Below are positions 35,453 to 44,473 of a stretch of 64,000 bases of DNA, piece after piece. The stretch's first letter is position 1; every line of letters starts with the position of its first letter. The stretch comes from Chromatiaceae bacterium (GTDB lineage: Bacteria > Pseudomonadota > Gammaproteobacteria > Chromatiales > Chromatiaceae). A model generated the notes under the pieces. That model was given only the letters and a program-made list of their open reading frames with translations, was not told the DNA's origin and did no database searches. The DNA is taken from NCBI GenBank assembly GCA_024235395.1, contig JACKMK010000001.1, positions 930,001 through 994,000 of the forward strand. Direction: 5' to 3'. A program made the translations under genes and the position numbers.

Positions 35453-36280
35453 CTAGTGCGCCGCTTCCAGCCGACGGCAAAGTAGATCGATCAACCTCGG
35501 ATGCTCGCCGATCAACGGCGAGATCACGATGCGCAGTCCGGGATGTTCCGACTGCGCGTCGGCACAGATCTCGGCGACGTCACCACCGGGACCGGCGTGG
35601 CGTCCCGGGCCCAGGAACATCATCGCAACGACCACCGCCGCTTCGGGTTCGGCGGTGGCGATGTCCCTGAGCAGATGGCCCAACAGCGGCCCGTTGAAAT
35701 CGTACTCCGCACCCGGACGGCGTTCCATGACCGCCTCGGCCAGCCGCACCCCGCGCGGGAGACGCGTGCACAACTGCGACGCGGTTATGTTACGAACCGC
35801 GGTGACGTCGGGCGACGGAGAACCATGGTCGACGAGCACGACGTGGGTCGGGTCGTCACCCAGCCGGGCACCGGCCTCCGCGATATGTTGTTCGAGTATC
35901 TCGACCAACAGCGGTTCACCCTCGGGCAACGGCACCAGTTCGTCCGCGACACGCAGGTCGAAGGCACCGAATTCCCCGGTCAGTTCTGCGACCAGCTGGG
36001 GTACGTAAGCGGTGAGTGCACGGCTCTTGCCGAACAACAGCGGGAGCAGGATGAAGTCGCGGCGCCCAGCAACCAGCCGATCGCGCAGCACGCCAGCCAA
36101 CAGCTGCGCCGGCCGCCCTTCCAGGTCCGCAGGGGGAATCTTGTCCGCGTGCTGCAAGGACACCGCGTGGACGGGCTCACCACAGGCCGTACTCAAAGCG
36201 TTCGCGATCGCACGCAGGCGGAGTGTCGCCGCCGCACGCTTCGAACCGTTGTCGACCAGCAGGATATCAGCTTGGGACAT
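35453..36280 (-). CDS. CbiX/SirB-like sirohydrochlorin chelatase
   Basis: 275 residues from the ATG at 36280 (GGAGGAGG just upstream). It is a tandem of two chelatase halves: ADILLVDNGSKRAAATLR begins the first and HVVLVDHGSPSPDVTAVRN the second. The metal-binding His of the G-H-G-S type motif is Asn in the first half (VDNGS) but kept in the second (VDHGS). LLPLLFGKSRALTAYVPQL and VAMMFLGPGRHAGPGG complete the family pattern. CbiX/SirB insert Co or Fe into sirohydrochlorin; with cysG 8 kb away a siroheme or cobalamin role is possible. Metal and substrate are not settled. Confidence 0.78.
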   Translation of the reverse strand: MSQADILLVDNGSKRAAATLRLRAIANALSTACGEPVHAVSLQHADKIPPADLEGRPAQLLAGVLRDRLVAGRRDFILLPLLFGKSRALTAYVPQLVAELTGEFGAFDLRVADELVPLPEGEPLLVEILEQHIAEAGARLGDDPTHVVLVDHGSPSPDVTAVRNITASQLCTRLPRGVRLAEAVMERRPGAEYDFNGPLLGHLLRDIATAEPEAAVVVAMMFLGPGRHAGPGGDVAEICADAQSEHPGLRIVISPLIGEHPRLIDLLCRRLEAAH

Positions 36281-36457
36281 GCCTCCTCCAAGACCAGGCC
36301 GTCGAACCGGCACGCGATACACCGACCAGCGGGTGCCGACCGGCCCGATTGTCCGCCATGCACCCCGCGACGTTTAACCCGCAATGCACAATGTTGTATC
36401 GCATGCAGACCCGGCACGGGACGGTAAAATGCCGAAAATTTTGTTTTGGAAAGGACC

Positions 36458-37066
36458 ATGACACAGCAAGAGACGTACACCCGCGCGGTCGCGCTGATCG
36501 ATGCCGCGAATGCCCAGGATCCGAATTCGGAGTCGGCCGAGGGACGCGACTGGCCAAAGGAGCTGTTGTACTCGATGCGCATGTCCGAAATGCTCGAGCG
36601 CTATGCACCGGATGCCGACGACGCACAGAAGCTGGCGATCCGCGCGCAGCATATCCAGCGCTGGAAATCTCCCCGCAGCGACTTCCCGGAAGGTCGCCAG
36701 GGCTACCTGCAGTGGCGCACCGGCCTCTACAAATTTCACGCCGAGACCGCGGCCACGTTGCTCGCCGAGGCCGGTTACGACGAGCAGACGATCGAGCGGG
36801 TGCGCCAGGCCGTCGGCAAACGCGCACTGAAGGTCAACCGGGACACGCAGCTGCTGGAAGATGTCACGGACCTGGTGTTCATCGAGCACTACATGCTCGC
36901 GTTCGCCCAGAAACACCCGGAGTACGACGAGGCCAAGTGGCTCGACATCGTACGCAAGACCTGGAAGAAGATGTCGGAAGCTGCACAGCAGTTCGCGTTG
37001 TCGGGCAAGATCCGCCTACCCGAACCCCTGATACCGCTGATCCAGAAGGCGGTCTCAGGCGCCTGA
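36458..37066 (+). CDS. DUF4202 family protein
   Basis: 202 residues from the ATG at 36458 with AAGGA before it. ARAVALIDAANAQDP-like opening (here TRAVALIDAANAQDPNSE), WPKELLYSMRMSEMLERY, IRAQHIQRWKSPRSDFPEG, LYKFHAETAATLL and LLEDVTDLVFIEHYMLAFA match DUF4202. The His/Asp pattern (Arg-x-x-His, Phe-His, Glu-Asp, Glu-His) looks like an HD-type metal-binding helical bundle, but no activity is known to me. It is cytosolic and monocistronic, converging with the UbiA gene. Confidence 0.88.
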   Translation: MTQQETYTRAVALIDAANAQDPNSESAEGRDWPKELLYSMRMSEMLERYAPDADDAQKLAIRAQHIQRWKSPRSDFPEGRQGYLQWRTGLYKFHAETAATLLAEAGYDEQTIERVRQAVGKRALKVNRDTQLLEDVTDLVFIEHYMLAFAQKHPEYDEAKWLDIVRKTWKKMSEAAQQFALSGKIRLPEPLIPLIQKAVSGA

Positions 37067-37073
37067 GTCGGGC

Positions 37074-37094
37074 GTGCCGCGGCGCACGCGGCAC
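37074..37094. terminator. Stem-loop between convergent DUF4202 and ubiA-like genes
   Basis: GTGCCGC-GGCGCAC-GCGGCAC, a 7-bp perfect stem with a 7-base loop in the 39-base gap between two convergent stops. There is no U-run, so it may slow or mark 3' ends rather than act as a full intrinsic terminator. Confidence 0.4.
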
Positions 37095-37105
37095 CGGGGT
37101 CGCTG

Positions 37106-37996
37106 TCAGCCGAGGCTGGCCAAAGGTGCTGCGATCACCAGCAGCAGTGCGATTACGACAAAGCCGCTGGCTGCACCCAACACGCGTTTCGGATTGATCG
37201 GGCCGCTGTGTGACCGCCATGCCAGGACCATCGCGAGCAATGCGATGGCGATGCCGATGGCGTCGGTGCGCGAAGACAGCAGGGACGCGGCCAATGCGCC
37301 GAGAAACACAATGAACAGCCAGCGCGCAACCCGTACGGTACGCGCCGCGCCGAAACGGACCGCGAACGACAACTTGCCAGCGGACCGGTCGGTATCGATC
37401 TGCGGCGGTTGGTGCGACAGCAGCAGGGCCACCGCGAGCGCCGCGAATGCGAGCATGCCCGCGACCATCTCCGTTCCGACCCCCAGTCCACCCACCAGCC
37501 ACAGGCAGCCGAACACACCCGGACCGTAGCAGATACCGGTCACCCACTCGCCGAGATGGGTGTACGACAACGGCCGTGGACCGGCGTTGTACAGGTAGCC
37601 TAGCCCCACCAGCGGCAACGCCACCCACAACAGCCACCACTGCTCGCGCAACCACAACACCGCCAGGCCGAGCAGGCCACCCGCGAGCAGGCTCGCCGCA
37701 CCGTGCCACGATGCGACACTCGGACGCCCCCGATGCACGCGAACCCAGGAGTCGTGTTTTTCGACATCGGCACCAAGCCGCCAGTCGGCGGCATCGTTGA
37801 ACAGGTTGATGGCGTGCTGCAGCAGGACCACGGCGACCGTGGCAAGCGCGACACCGAGGGGATCCGGCACCGACCATTGCGCGAGCAGCGGCACACCCAG
37901 ACCCGGCAGTACCGAGACGAGGTAGATCGGTGGGTTCAATGCCAGGCGCCACGAGACGACCGGCGGCGCCGCCCGCTCGGCCGACATCTCAGGCAT
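37106..37996 (-). CDS. UbiA-family prenyltransferase (MenA-like)
   Basis: 296 residues, eight to nine membrane helices. The first Asp-rich motif is INLFNDAADWRLGADV (NDxxDxxxxxD-type, binds Mg-prenyl diphosphate). The second, QPPQIDTDRSAGKLSFAVRFG, has the DxDxxxGK form seen in MenA-like members rather than UbiA proper. Aromatic acceptor not known: 1,4-dihydroxy-2-naphthoate is one possibility, but no other men genes are visible. It starts 15 bases after pepN on the same strand, so pepN-ubiA-like is one unit. Confidence 0.85.
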   Translation of the reverse strand: MPEMSAERAAPPVVSWRLALNPPIYLVSVLPGLGVPLLAQWSVPDPLGVALATVAVVLLQHAINLFNDAADWRLGADVEKHDSWVRVHRGRPSVASWHGAASLLAGGLLGLAVLWLREQWWLLWVALPLVGLGYLYNAGPRPLSYTHLGEWVTGICYGPGVFGCLWLVGGLGVGTEMVAGMLAFAALAVALLLSHQPPQIDTDRSAGKLSFAVRFGAARTVRVARWLFIVFLGALAASLLSSRTDAIGIAIALLAMVLAWRSHSGPINPKRVLGAASGFVVIALLLVIAAPLASLG

Positions 37997-38011
37997 CACC
38001 GCCCCCGTGCG

Positions 38012-40651
38012 TCATTCCCGACCCAGGCTCTTGGTCGCAATCTCGTAGACATCCTTGGACACCCTGGCCGCGACGATGCGTTCCAGCACCGCGCGCATGC
38101 GGGCCTGGCGGGCCTCGTCGTAGCGTTGCCAACGCGCCATGGCACGCAGCAGGCGCGCAGCGATCTGCGGGTTGGCAGAATCCAGGGCCAGGACCTGCTC
38201 GCCGAGGAATTCATAACCGCTGCCGTCGGCGGCATGGAAGCGAACCGGGTTGGCGCCGGTGAAACTCCCGATCAGCGCGCGCACCTTGTTCGGATTGCGC
38301 ATCGAAAAAGCCGGATGTTGCATCAAGTGGTTTACCTCGGTGAGCACATCCGGACGGTCGGCCATCGCCTGTACCGCGAACCACTTGTCCATCACCAGCG
38401 GGTCGTTGCGCCAGCGCGCCTCGAAATCCGCGAGGACCCCGTCGCGCGCGGGATGGCCGCTGTCGGCGAGCAAACCCATCGCCGCCATCACGTCGGTCAT
38501 GTTGTGCTGTCGCCGGTACTGCGCTTCACACAGATCACCACCGGCGGTGCCGCCGGCCGCAACCAGATAGCCGAGTGCACGGTTCTTCAGGCTACGCCGA
38601 CCGATCTGCTCGGGCACCGGCCGATACGGCTCGTTGTCCTCGAGACGCCGGTAGAGTGCGAGCAGTTCGCTACCCAGGCGTGTTCCGACCGCGACACGCA
38701 GGGTTTCGCGCGCCAGGTGCAGCGCATCGATGTCCACCACCGGCATGAAGTCACCGAGATAGCCGATCGAGGGCAGGCTCAGGACCTCCGCGATCAGCGC
38801 GGGCTCGGCATCCTGACTGGACAACGCAGCGTGGATCGCGGCGACCAAGCCGTCCGCGACATCCATTTCGGTGCCTTCACGGTAGTCCTGGACCATGCGC
38901 AGTATCACCCGCCGGATCAGGGTCTGAGCCGCATCCCAGCGATTGAAGCCGTCGCCGTCATGCGCCATCAGGAACATCAGCTGCTCGTCGCTGTAGTCAT
39001 AGTCGAGCTTGACCGGCGCGCTGAAACCACGCAGCAGCGACGGCACGGGCAGTTCGTTTACCCCGTGAAACACGAAACGCTGGCGTCCCTCGGTGAGTTG
39101 CAGCGTGTGTTCCGTCGAAGTCTGCTGCGGGTCGCCGAGATGAACGGCGAGGTCGTGTCCGTCGGCACCGACCAGCGCGGTCACGACCGGCACCAGAAAC
39201 GGTGGCTTGTCGTGCTGGCCCGGCGTATCCGGAACCGATTGTTCAATGTCCAGCGTGTAGGTAGCGGCCTGCGCATCGTAGGCCGTCTGCACACGCAGCT
39301 GAGGCGTTCCGGCATAGTCGTACCAATGCTGGATCTGCGCGAGGTCGCGACCCGAGGCATCCGCCATGCAACGCACGAAATCCTCGGTCGTTACCGCCTG
39401 ACCGTCGTGCCGCTCGAAATACAGATCGGTGGCCTTGCGGAAATCGGCGGGCCCCAGCAGATTGGCCTGCATGCGCACGACCTCGGCGCCTTTTTCGTAC
39501 ACCGTCACGGTGTAGAAGTTGTTGATCTCGATATACGCAGCCGGCCGTATCGGATGCGCCATCGGCCCGGCGTCTTCGGCGAACTGATGCGCACGCAACA
39601 GCCGTACGTCTTCGATGCGCTTGACGCCGCGCGCACCCATATCGGCCGAGAACTCCTGGTCGCGATATACGGTGAAGCCCTCTTTCAACGACAACTGGAA
39701 CCAATCGCGGCAGGTGATGCGGTTGCCGGTCCAGTTGTGGAAGTACTCGTGCGCTATCACGCCTTCGATGCCGAGAAAGTCCTGGTCGGTCGCCGTGTCC
39801 GGGCGTGCAAGCACGAACTTCGAATTGAAGATGTTGAGCCCCTTGTTCTCCATGGCCCCCATGTTGAAATCGTTGACCGCAACGATGTTGTACACGTCGA
39901 GATCGTATTCGCGCCCGTACTTCTCCTCGTCCCAACGCATCGCATTGCCCAGCGAGCGCAGCGCGTGCTCGCAACGATCGATGTTTTCCGGTTCGACATA
40001 TACGCGCAGCCGCACTGCGTGTCCCGAAGGTGTCTCGTGACGGCCCTCGACAAAACGCAGGTCGCCGGCGACCAGGGCGAACAGATAGCTGGGTTTCGGA
40101 AACGGATCGTCCCATTCCGCATAGTGCCGGCCGTCCGGCAGCTCGCCCGCCTCGCGCGGATTGCCGTTCGACAACAGCACCGGGAATGCAGTCTTGTCCG
40201 CCTCGATGCGCACCGTGTAGCGCGCCATTACGTCGGGCCGGTCGATGAACCACGTGATCTTGCGAAAACCTTCCGGCTCGCATTGGGTGCAGAAGATTCC
40301 GCCGGACCGATACAGTCCCTCGAGCGCGGTATTGCGCTCGGGCGCGATGCGCACCTCGGTTTCCAGCACGCAGGCCTCTGGCGGATCGAACAGTGTCAGG
40401 GACTCGCCATCGATCCGATAACGCTGGGTCGACAGCTCGCTGCCGTCAAGGCGCACCCAGACCGGTTCGAGGCCCTCGCCGTCCAGGCGCAGCGGCCCCC
40501 CCGGTCCCAGTGGATTACGCCGCAATGCCAGGCGGGCAACCACCCGGGTACCCTGTTCACGCAGGTCGAACGTGAGATCCGCGGTATCGACCAGGTAGGA
40601 CGGCGGCTGATACTCGGACAGTTTGATGGTGCGCGGCGAGGCCTCTTTCAT
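38012..40651 (-). CDS. pepN: Aminopeptidase N (M1 family)
   Basis: 879 residues, the size of proteobacterial PepN (about 870). GAMEN exopeptidase motif at 265-269, zinc site HEYFH at 301-305 with Glu324 (LKEGF) 18 residues later, and the catalytic Tyr region VYEKGAEVVRMQ. N-terminal beta domain and C-terminal alpha-helical domain are complete. Cytosolic, releases N-terminal residues from peptides. Divergent from the glutaredoxin gene over 161 bases. Confidence 0.97.
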   Translation of the reverse strand: MKEASPRTIKLSEYQPPSYLVDTADLTFDLREQGTRVVARLALRRNPLGPGGPLRLDGEGLEPVWVRLDGSELSTQRYRIDGESLTLFDPPEACVLETEVRIAPERNTALEGLYRSGGIFCTQCEPEGFRKITWFIDRPDVMARYTVRIEADKTAFPVLLSNGNPREAGELPDGRHYAEWDDPFPKPSYLFALVAGDLRFVEGRHETPSGHAVRLRVYVEPENIDRCEHALRSLGNAMRWDEEKYGREYDLDVYNIVAVNDFNMGAMENKGLNIFNSKFVLARPDTATDQDFLGIEGVIAHEYFHNWTGNRITCRDWFQLSLKEGFTVYRDQEFSADMGARGVKRIEDVRLLRAHQFAEDAGPMAHPIRPAAYIEINNFYTVTVYEKGAEVVRMQANLLGPADFRKATDLYFERHDGQAVTTEDFVRCMADASGRDLAQIQHWYDYAGTPQLRVQTAYDAQAATYTLDIEQSVPDTPGQHDKPPFLVPVVTALVGADGHDLAVHLGDPQQTSTEHTLQLTEGRQRFVFHGVNELPVPSLLRGFSAPVKLDYDYSDEQLMFLMAHDGDGFNRWDAAQTLIRRVILRMVQDYREGTEMDVADGLVAAIHAALSSQDAEPALIAEVLSLPSIGYLGDFMPVVDIDALHLARETLRVAVGTRLGSELLALYRRLEDNEPYRPVPEQIGRRSLKNRALGYLVAAGGTAGGDLCEAQYRRQHNMTDVMAAMGLLADSGHPARDGVLADFEARWRNDPLVMDKWFAVQAMADRPDVLTEVNHLMQHPAFSMRNPNKVRALIGSFTGANPVRFHAADGSGYEFLGEQVLALDSANPQIAARLLRAMARWQRYDEARQARMRAVLERIVAARVSKDVYEIATKSLGRE

Positions 40652-40812
40652 CTCGATTCCAGTCTAATGAATTGGGTCGACCGATCGATGATAACGACCG
40701 GCCTGCAAGCGGCCAAATGCCGCCAACCCCTGACATGGGATGGGTAAAGACCCCGGTTTCACGGCCGGGCGCCGATTGTTACGATGCACCATCAGCCAAA
40801 GGAGGACACAGC

Positions 40813-41130
40813 ATGCCGGAGATCATCATGTACACGACCGGGATGTGCCCTTACTGTGTGCGGGCCAAGATGTTGTTGCAGCGCAAGGGCATGAACTGGG
40901 AAGAGAAGCGCATCGATCTCGACCACAGCCTCATGGGGGAAATGATGCAGCGCAGCAAACGCCGCACCGTGCCTCAGATCTTCATCGACGACTACCACGT
41001 TGGCGGCTACGACGACATGGCGGAGATGGACGCGATGGGCCGGCTAGACCCGATGCTCGGCCTGGCGCCGGCAGGCCTGCCCGGTGATGCCGCACATACC
41101 CTGGACGCGTCCGAGGACGCACCTACCTGA
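40813..41130 (+). CDS. grxC: Glutaredoxin 3 (GrxC)
   Basis: 105 residues from the ATG at 40813, preceded by AAAGGAGG. The thioredoxin-fold active site is C12-P-Y-C15 in YTTGMCPYCVRAK, with RRTVPQIFIDDYHVGGYDD for the cis-Pro and glutathione-binding GGxDD region. A 15 to 20 residue non-conserved tail (AAHTLDASEDAPT) extends beyond the usual 85. Reduces protein-glutathione mixed disulfides in the cytosol. Followed by hslR at 20 bases. Confidence 0.95.
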   Translation: MPEIIMYTTGMCPYCVRAKMLLQRKGMNWEEKRIDLDHSLMGEMMQRSKRRTVPQIFIDDYHVGGYDDMAEMDAMGRLDPMLGLAPAGLPGDAAHTLDASEDAPT

Positions 41131-41150
41131 ATCCCTGGACGAGCGGGCGC

Positions 41151-41549
41151 ATGCCAGACAACGGCGAAAAGATGCGCCTCGACAAATGGCTCTGGGCGGC
41201 CCGGTTCTACAAGACGCGTTCGCTGGCCGCGGAGGCCGTGGATGGCGGCAAGGTGCATCTCAACGGGCAGCGCAGCAAGCCCGGCAAGGAGGTGCGGATC
41301 GGCAGTCGGTTGACGATCAGCAAGGACGGCCTGGAATGGCAGATCGAAGTCGCCGTCCTCCCCACGCAGCGCCGCCCCGCCGCCGAGGCACGCGATTTCT
41401 ACATCGAGACCGACCAAAGCCGGCGCAATCGCGAACTGGCCAGCGAGGCACTGAGGGCGGCCCGCCTCGCCACGCCTCTGCAGACCGCGACCAAACCCAG
41501 CAAACGGGACCGCCGGTTGATCCACCGCTTCAAACAGGATCGCCAGTGA
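41151..41549 (+). CDS. hslR: Hsp15, S4-domain ribosome-associated heat-shock protein
   Basis: 132 residues. S4 RNA-binding domain at the N-terminus (MRLDKWLWAARFYKTRSLA, DGGKVHLNGQRSKPGKEV) and a basic C-terminal helix (SKRDRRLIHRFKQ) typical of Hsp15/HslR. In E. coli it recycles 50S subunits that carry a stalled peptidyl-tRNA. Forms a short unit with grxC. Confidence 0.94.
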   Translation: MPDNGEKMRLDKWLWAARFYKTRSLAAEAVDGGKVHLNGQRSKPGKEVRIGSRLTISKDGLEWQIEVAVLPTQRRPAAEARDFYIETDQSRRNRELASEALRAARLATPLQTATKPSKRDRRLIHRFKQDRQ

Positions 41550-41658
41550 AGACCGCGGCATGGTGCTGCGCCGGGCGCGGCGGGTACGACCCGCACGCAG
41601 AGATCAACCGTCATCCACGCCCGTTTCAACGGCAATCCCGGCCTCGTGCCTGACCCCG

Positions 41659-42111
41659 ATGGATCAGGATGCCTTTCGCCAGACCTACCGCGAAGTCAAC
41701 GAGGTGTATTGCGCGTTCGAAAAGAGCGTGCTGACCAACGAGTGCGGCTGCCATTGCGCCGAGCGGTTCTGTATCGCGGAACGTGAAGGTGTGCATTGCC
41801 GCTGCGCACCGAGCCAGGCGCGCTGTCTGCGCTGGCTGGAACTGCTGCGCGAACAGGCGCGCTTCGCGTTGCGCACAGAGGAAGAACGCAGGATGTTGCC
41901 GCACGGCAAGGCGATCCGCCTGCAGGTGGGCGGGATGCGGGGCCTGCTGCGACTGCTGGACGACTCGGTGGAACACACCATCGGCGACATCGATGCCGTG
42001 CTGGGCGCGGCGGCTTCCCGCTACGGCGCCTTGGAGAAGGTACCGTTCTCGGAGATCATGCGTGACGTCGTGGCCTACCAGGTGCGCAGACGCTCACGAC
42101 GGCGCCGGTGA
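41659..42111 (+). CDS. Cys-rich hypothetical protein, 150 aa
   Basis: The start at 41659 (MDQDAFRQTYREVNEVYC) gives an N-terminal third with eight cysteines within about 55 residues (VYCAFEKS, NECGCHCAERFCIAERE, HCRCAPSQARC), followed by an all-helical C-terminal part without cysteines (LRLLDDSVEHTIGDIDAVL). The spacing suggests one or two metal or Fe-S sites, but it does not match the CxxC patterns of ferredoxins. No signal peptide. I do not recognise the family. It lies 109 bases after hslR and converges with napB; a longer reading frame upstream (from 41560) lacks a start signal. Confidence 0.7.
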   Translation: MDQDAFRQTYREVNEVYCAFEKSVLTNECGCHCAERFCIAEREGVHCRCAPSQARCLRWLELLREQARFALRTEEERRMLPHGKAIRLQVGGMRGLLRLLDDSVEHTIGDIDAVLGAAASRYGALEKVPFSEIMRDVVAYQVRRRSRRRR

Positions 42112-42164
42112 ATCCGGGCGTCCCGGTCATCCCTGACCGGGCCACGGAGGTGTAGGACGCCGGT

Positions 42165-42605
42165 CTATTTCGACAGCGACGTGAAGGTATTGCCGACCAG
42201 CGGCTGTGCATCGATCTGCGGCACGTGGCACTGGGTGCAGAAGTGGCGACTTCCGGCCGGATGGTCGAGTTTCTTGCCGTCGCGATCGACGAAATGCGAC
42301 TCGCCCATCTCAACCGACTTGGCCTTGTCCTTGCCGGGCTGCTTCATGTGGCAGTCGAGGCACTTGTTTTCCTTCAGGTTGATCGTGTAGTCGTCGTTCC
42401 TGTGCGGGATCAGCGGCGGCTGCTGCTTGAAGGTCCGGTCGATGTTCTCTTTGTCGTTGATGAACCGCTCCATCTCCGGTGGCGGTGGTTCTCCTCCGGG
42501 TATGGCCGCAGCACCACGCAGTGAAGCGATTTCAGCCGTCGCCTGACCGGCGAGTCCGGCCAGAAAGACCGAGAACAGGAAAACAAGATAGACAGACCGC
42601 TTCAT
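42165..42605 (-). CDS. napB: NapB, periplasmic dihaem cytochrome c subunit of nitrate reductase
   Basis: 146 residues. Signal peptide with cleavage near GQATA, then two haem c sites, CLDCH and CTQCH, and the preceding PPLIPHRNDDYTINLKENK block and a later HFVDRDGKKLDHPAG that supply the axial histidines in NapB. It passes electrons to NapA. Last gene of napFDAGHB; the ATG overlaps the napH stop (ATGA). Confidence 0.96.
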   Translation of the reverse strand: MKRSVYLVFLFSVFLAGLAGQATAEIASLRGAAAIPGGEPPPPEMERFINDKENIDRTFKQQPPLIPHRNDDYTINLKENKCLDCHMKQPGKDKAKSVEMGESHFVDRDGKKLDHPAGSRHFCTQCHVPQIDAQPLVGNTFTSLSK

Positions 42606-43507
42606 GACGACACCTCACTTTTATGGTTCACGCCGGTTACCGCTTGGCTTGCGTTGTTGGAAAATCGCGTACTGAATGCAAAGACATCACGCGCGCAGAC
42701 ATCGATGCAGCGACCGCAGTTGGTACAGTGGCCCGACAGGATCACGGGCCCGTTGCCCTTTTCCGCACCCTTCAGTGCCGGTCGGATCACCTGGTGTTCC
42801 GGGCATACCGCGAAACAGTCCATGCAGTCGTCGCACTGCTCGCGTTTCAGCGCCGTGACGCGCAGCACCGCGCCTTCGCCGAGCAGTCCGTAGAAGGCAC
42901 CGACCGGACACAGATGGCCGCACCAGGCCCGTCGGCCGACAAACAGATCGAGCAGGAAGACCGCGGCCACAATGCCCCACGCGAGGCCCATACCGAATAC
43001 CAGGCCGCGGTAGACCATCGACACCGGGTTGATCAGCTCCCAGGCGATGCTGCCGCTGATCCAGGAGACGACCAGGACCGCACCGAGCAACCAGTAACGG
43101 GTCTTCTCCGTGAAGTGCGCCCCGCCCTTGATGCGCAGTTTGCGCCGCAACCATTCCGCAGCGTCGGTGACGATGTTCACCGGGCACACCCAGCTGCAAT
43201 ACACGCGCCCGCCCACCACCAGGTAGAACAGCAGAACGATCAATCCGCCTATCAACGCGGCACTGGCCGGCATGTGTCCGCTGAACAGCGACTGAAGCAA
43301 TACCAGGGGGTCGGAAAGCGGCAGGGTGTCCAGCGTCAGGCTCGATGCGAGGTTGCCCTTGACGATCCAGGTACCAAACCAGGGCCCGGCCAGAAACAGC
43401 GCCAGGATCAACAGCTGGGACAGGCGTCGCAGGATCAGAAAACGATGCGCCTTCCACCAGCCGTTGACCTTGATCGCCTCGGCGCCTGGGTTGCCGCCGG
43501 GTTCCAT
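42602..43507 (-). CDS. napH: NapH, polytopic membrane ferredoxin-type quinol dehydrogenase subunit
   Basis: 301 residues, four to five membrane helices with CxxxCP motifs at helix ends (VYCSWVCPVNI, WCGHLCPVGAF), then two [4Fe-4S] motifs (CDDCMDCFAVCPEHQ and CTNCGRCIDVC). With NapG it forms the quinol-oxidising module that can feed NapB/NapA. Translation is coupled to napG (TGATG) and napB (ATGA). Confidence 0.95.
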   Translation of the reverse strand: MEPGGNPGAEAIKVNGWWKAHRFLILRRLSQLLILALFLAGPWFGTWIVKGNLASSLTLDTLPLSDPLVLLQSLFSGHMPASAALIGGLIVLLFYLVVGGRVYCSWVCPVNIVTDAAEWLRRKLRIKGGAHFTEKTRYWLLGAVLVVSWISGSIAWELINPVSMVYRGLVFGMGLAWGIVAAVFLLDLFVGRRAWCGHLCPVGAFYGLLGEGAVLRVTALKREQCDDCMDCFAVCPEHQVIRPALKGAEKGNGPVILSGHCTNCGRCIDVCARDVFAFSTRFSNNASQAVTGVNHKSEVSS

Positions 43508-44412
43508 CAGAGGCCTCCCTTGCGGTTCAGCGTATCCAGCGGATTGGCTGAAAACGGCGAGGCCGGCGGTTCTGGCGCCATCGGACGCGGCGGCGGCGAC
43601 GGCATCGCCGGTCCCTCACCCACGATCAGCCCACGACCGCCATGCTCGTAACGCACGCCGCCGGGCAGGTTGTACTCGTGCGGCAGGTCCGGCGTGACCA
43701 ATGCCTTGCCGGCCTCGGCCTTCTGCTCCCAGCCCAGCCTGTAATGGCGACCCAGCATGCCCTTCGCGAGGGCGATCGGAAATACCTTGATGGCCGCCTC
43801 TTCGAGGATGCAGGCCTTTTCGCATTTGCCGCAGCCGGTGCAGGCGGCCGAATGCACGACCGGAATGAAGAACGCGTGCTTGCCGCTGCGTGTGTTGTGC
43901 TGGTAGTCGAGCGTGATCGCCTCGCCCCGCACCGGGCAGACATTGAAACAGACCTCGCAACGCAGGCCCTGGAATGCGATGCAGGCCTCGTGGTCGACGA
44001 CGACCGCGAGGCCCATACGCGCTTCGTTGATATCCCGCAGTGCTGGATCGAGCGCGCCGGTCGGACATGCCTTGACGCACGGGATGTCGTCGCACATCTC
44101 GCACGGCACCTCGCGGGCCTCGAAATACGGCGTGCCGAGTGCGACGTCGTCGCCCAGTTCGGCCAGTTTCAAGGTGTCGTAGGGGCAGTCGCGGACGCAC
44201 AGGCCGCAACGGACACAGGCCGCCTGGAACGACTGTTCGTCGGCGGCGCCGGGTGGCCGGATTGCGGTGGCCGGCAGTGCCCGCGCCTGCCGCTGATAGA
44301 CACCCAGGGTGACGGCAACCAGTCCGACGCCCACGGCGGTGCGCAGCGTATCGGCGAGGAACCGCCGACGCGCCGTATTCACGCCACTGGTGTCTTTGTC
44401 GCTCGTGCTCAT
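43507..44412 (-). CDS. napG: NapG, Tat-exported periplasmic ferredoxin subunit
   Basis: 301 residues. Tat signal ARRRFLAD at the N-terminus, then four [4Fe-4S] clusters: CVRCGLCVRDCPYDT, CEMCDDIPCVKACP, CEVCFNVCP and CTGCGKCEKAC. A Pro-rich C-terminal tail (PSPPPRPMAPEPP) is longer than usual. Accepts electrons from NapH. Follows napA with a 61-base gap; the gap holds no obvious terminator. Confidence 0.95.
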   Translation of the reverse strand: MSTSDKDTSGVNTARRRFLADTLRTAVGVGLVAVTLGVYQRQARALPATAIRPPGAADEQSFQAACVRCGLCVRDCPYDTLKLAELGDDVALGTPYFEAREVPCEMCDDIPCVKACPTGALDPALRDINEARMGLAVVVDHEACIAFQGLRCEVCFNVCPVRGEAITLDYQHNTRSGKHAFFIPVVHSAACTGCGKCEKACILEEAAIKVFPIALAKGMLGRHYRLGWEQKAEAGKALVTPDLPHEYNLPGGVRYEHGGRGLIVGEGPAMPSPPPRPMAPEPPASPFSANPLDTLNRKGGL

Positions 44413-44473
44413 CGCGTCACCCCCACACCGGTTCGGGGCCGCGCCGGCGGCCTCCGAACCCTGCGCATACCGC

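Noticed and set aside
37703..40747. Open frame of about 1000 codons antisense to pepN and the UbiA gene
   Set aside because: Spans two convincing genes on the other strand and has no recognisable domain.
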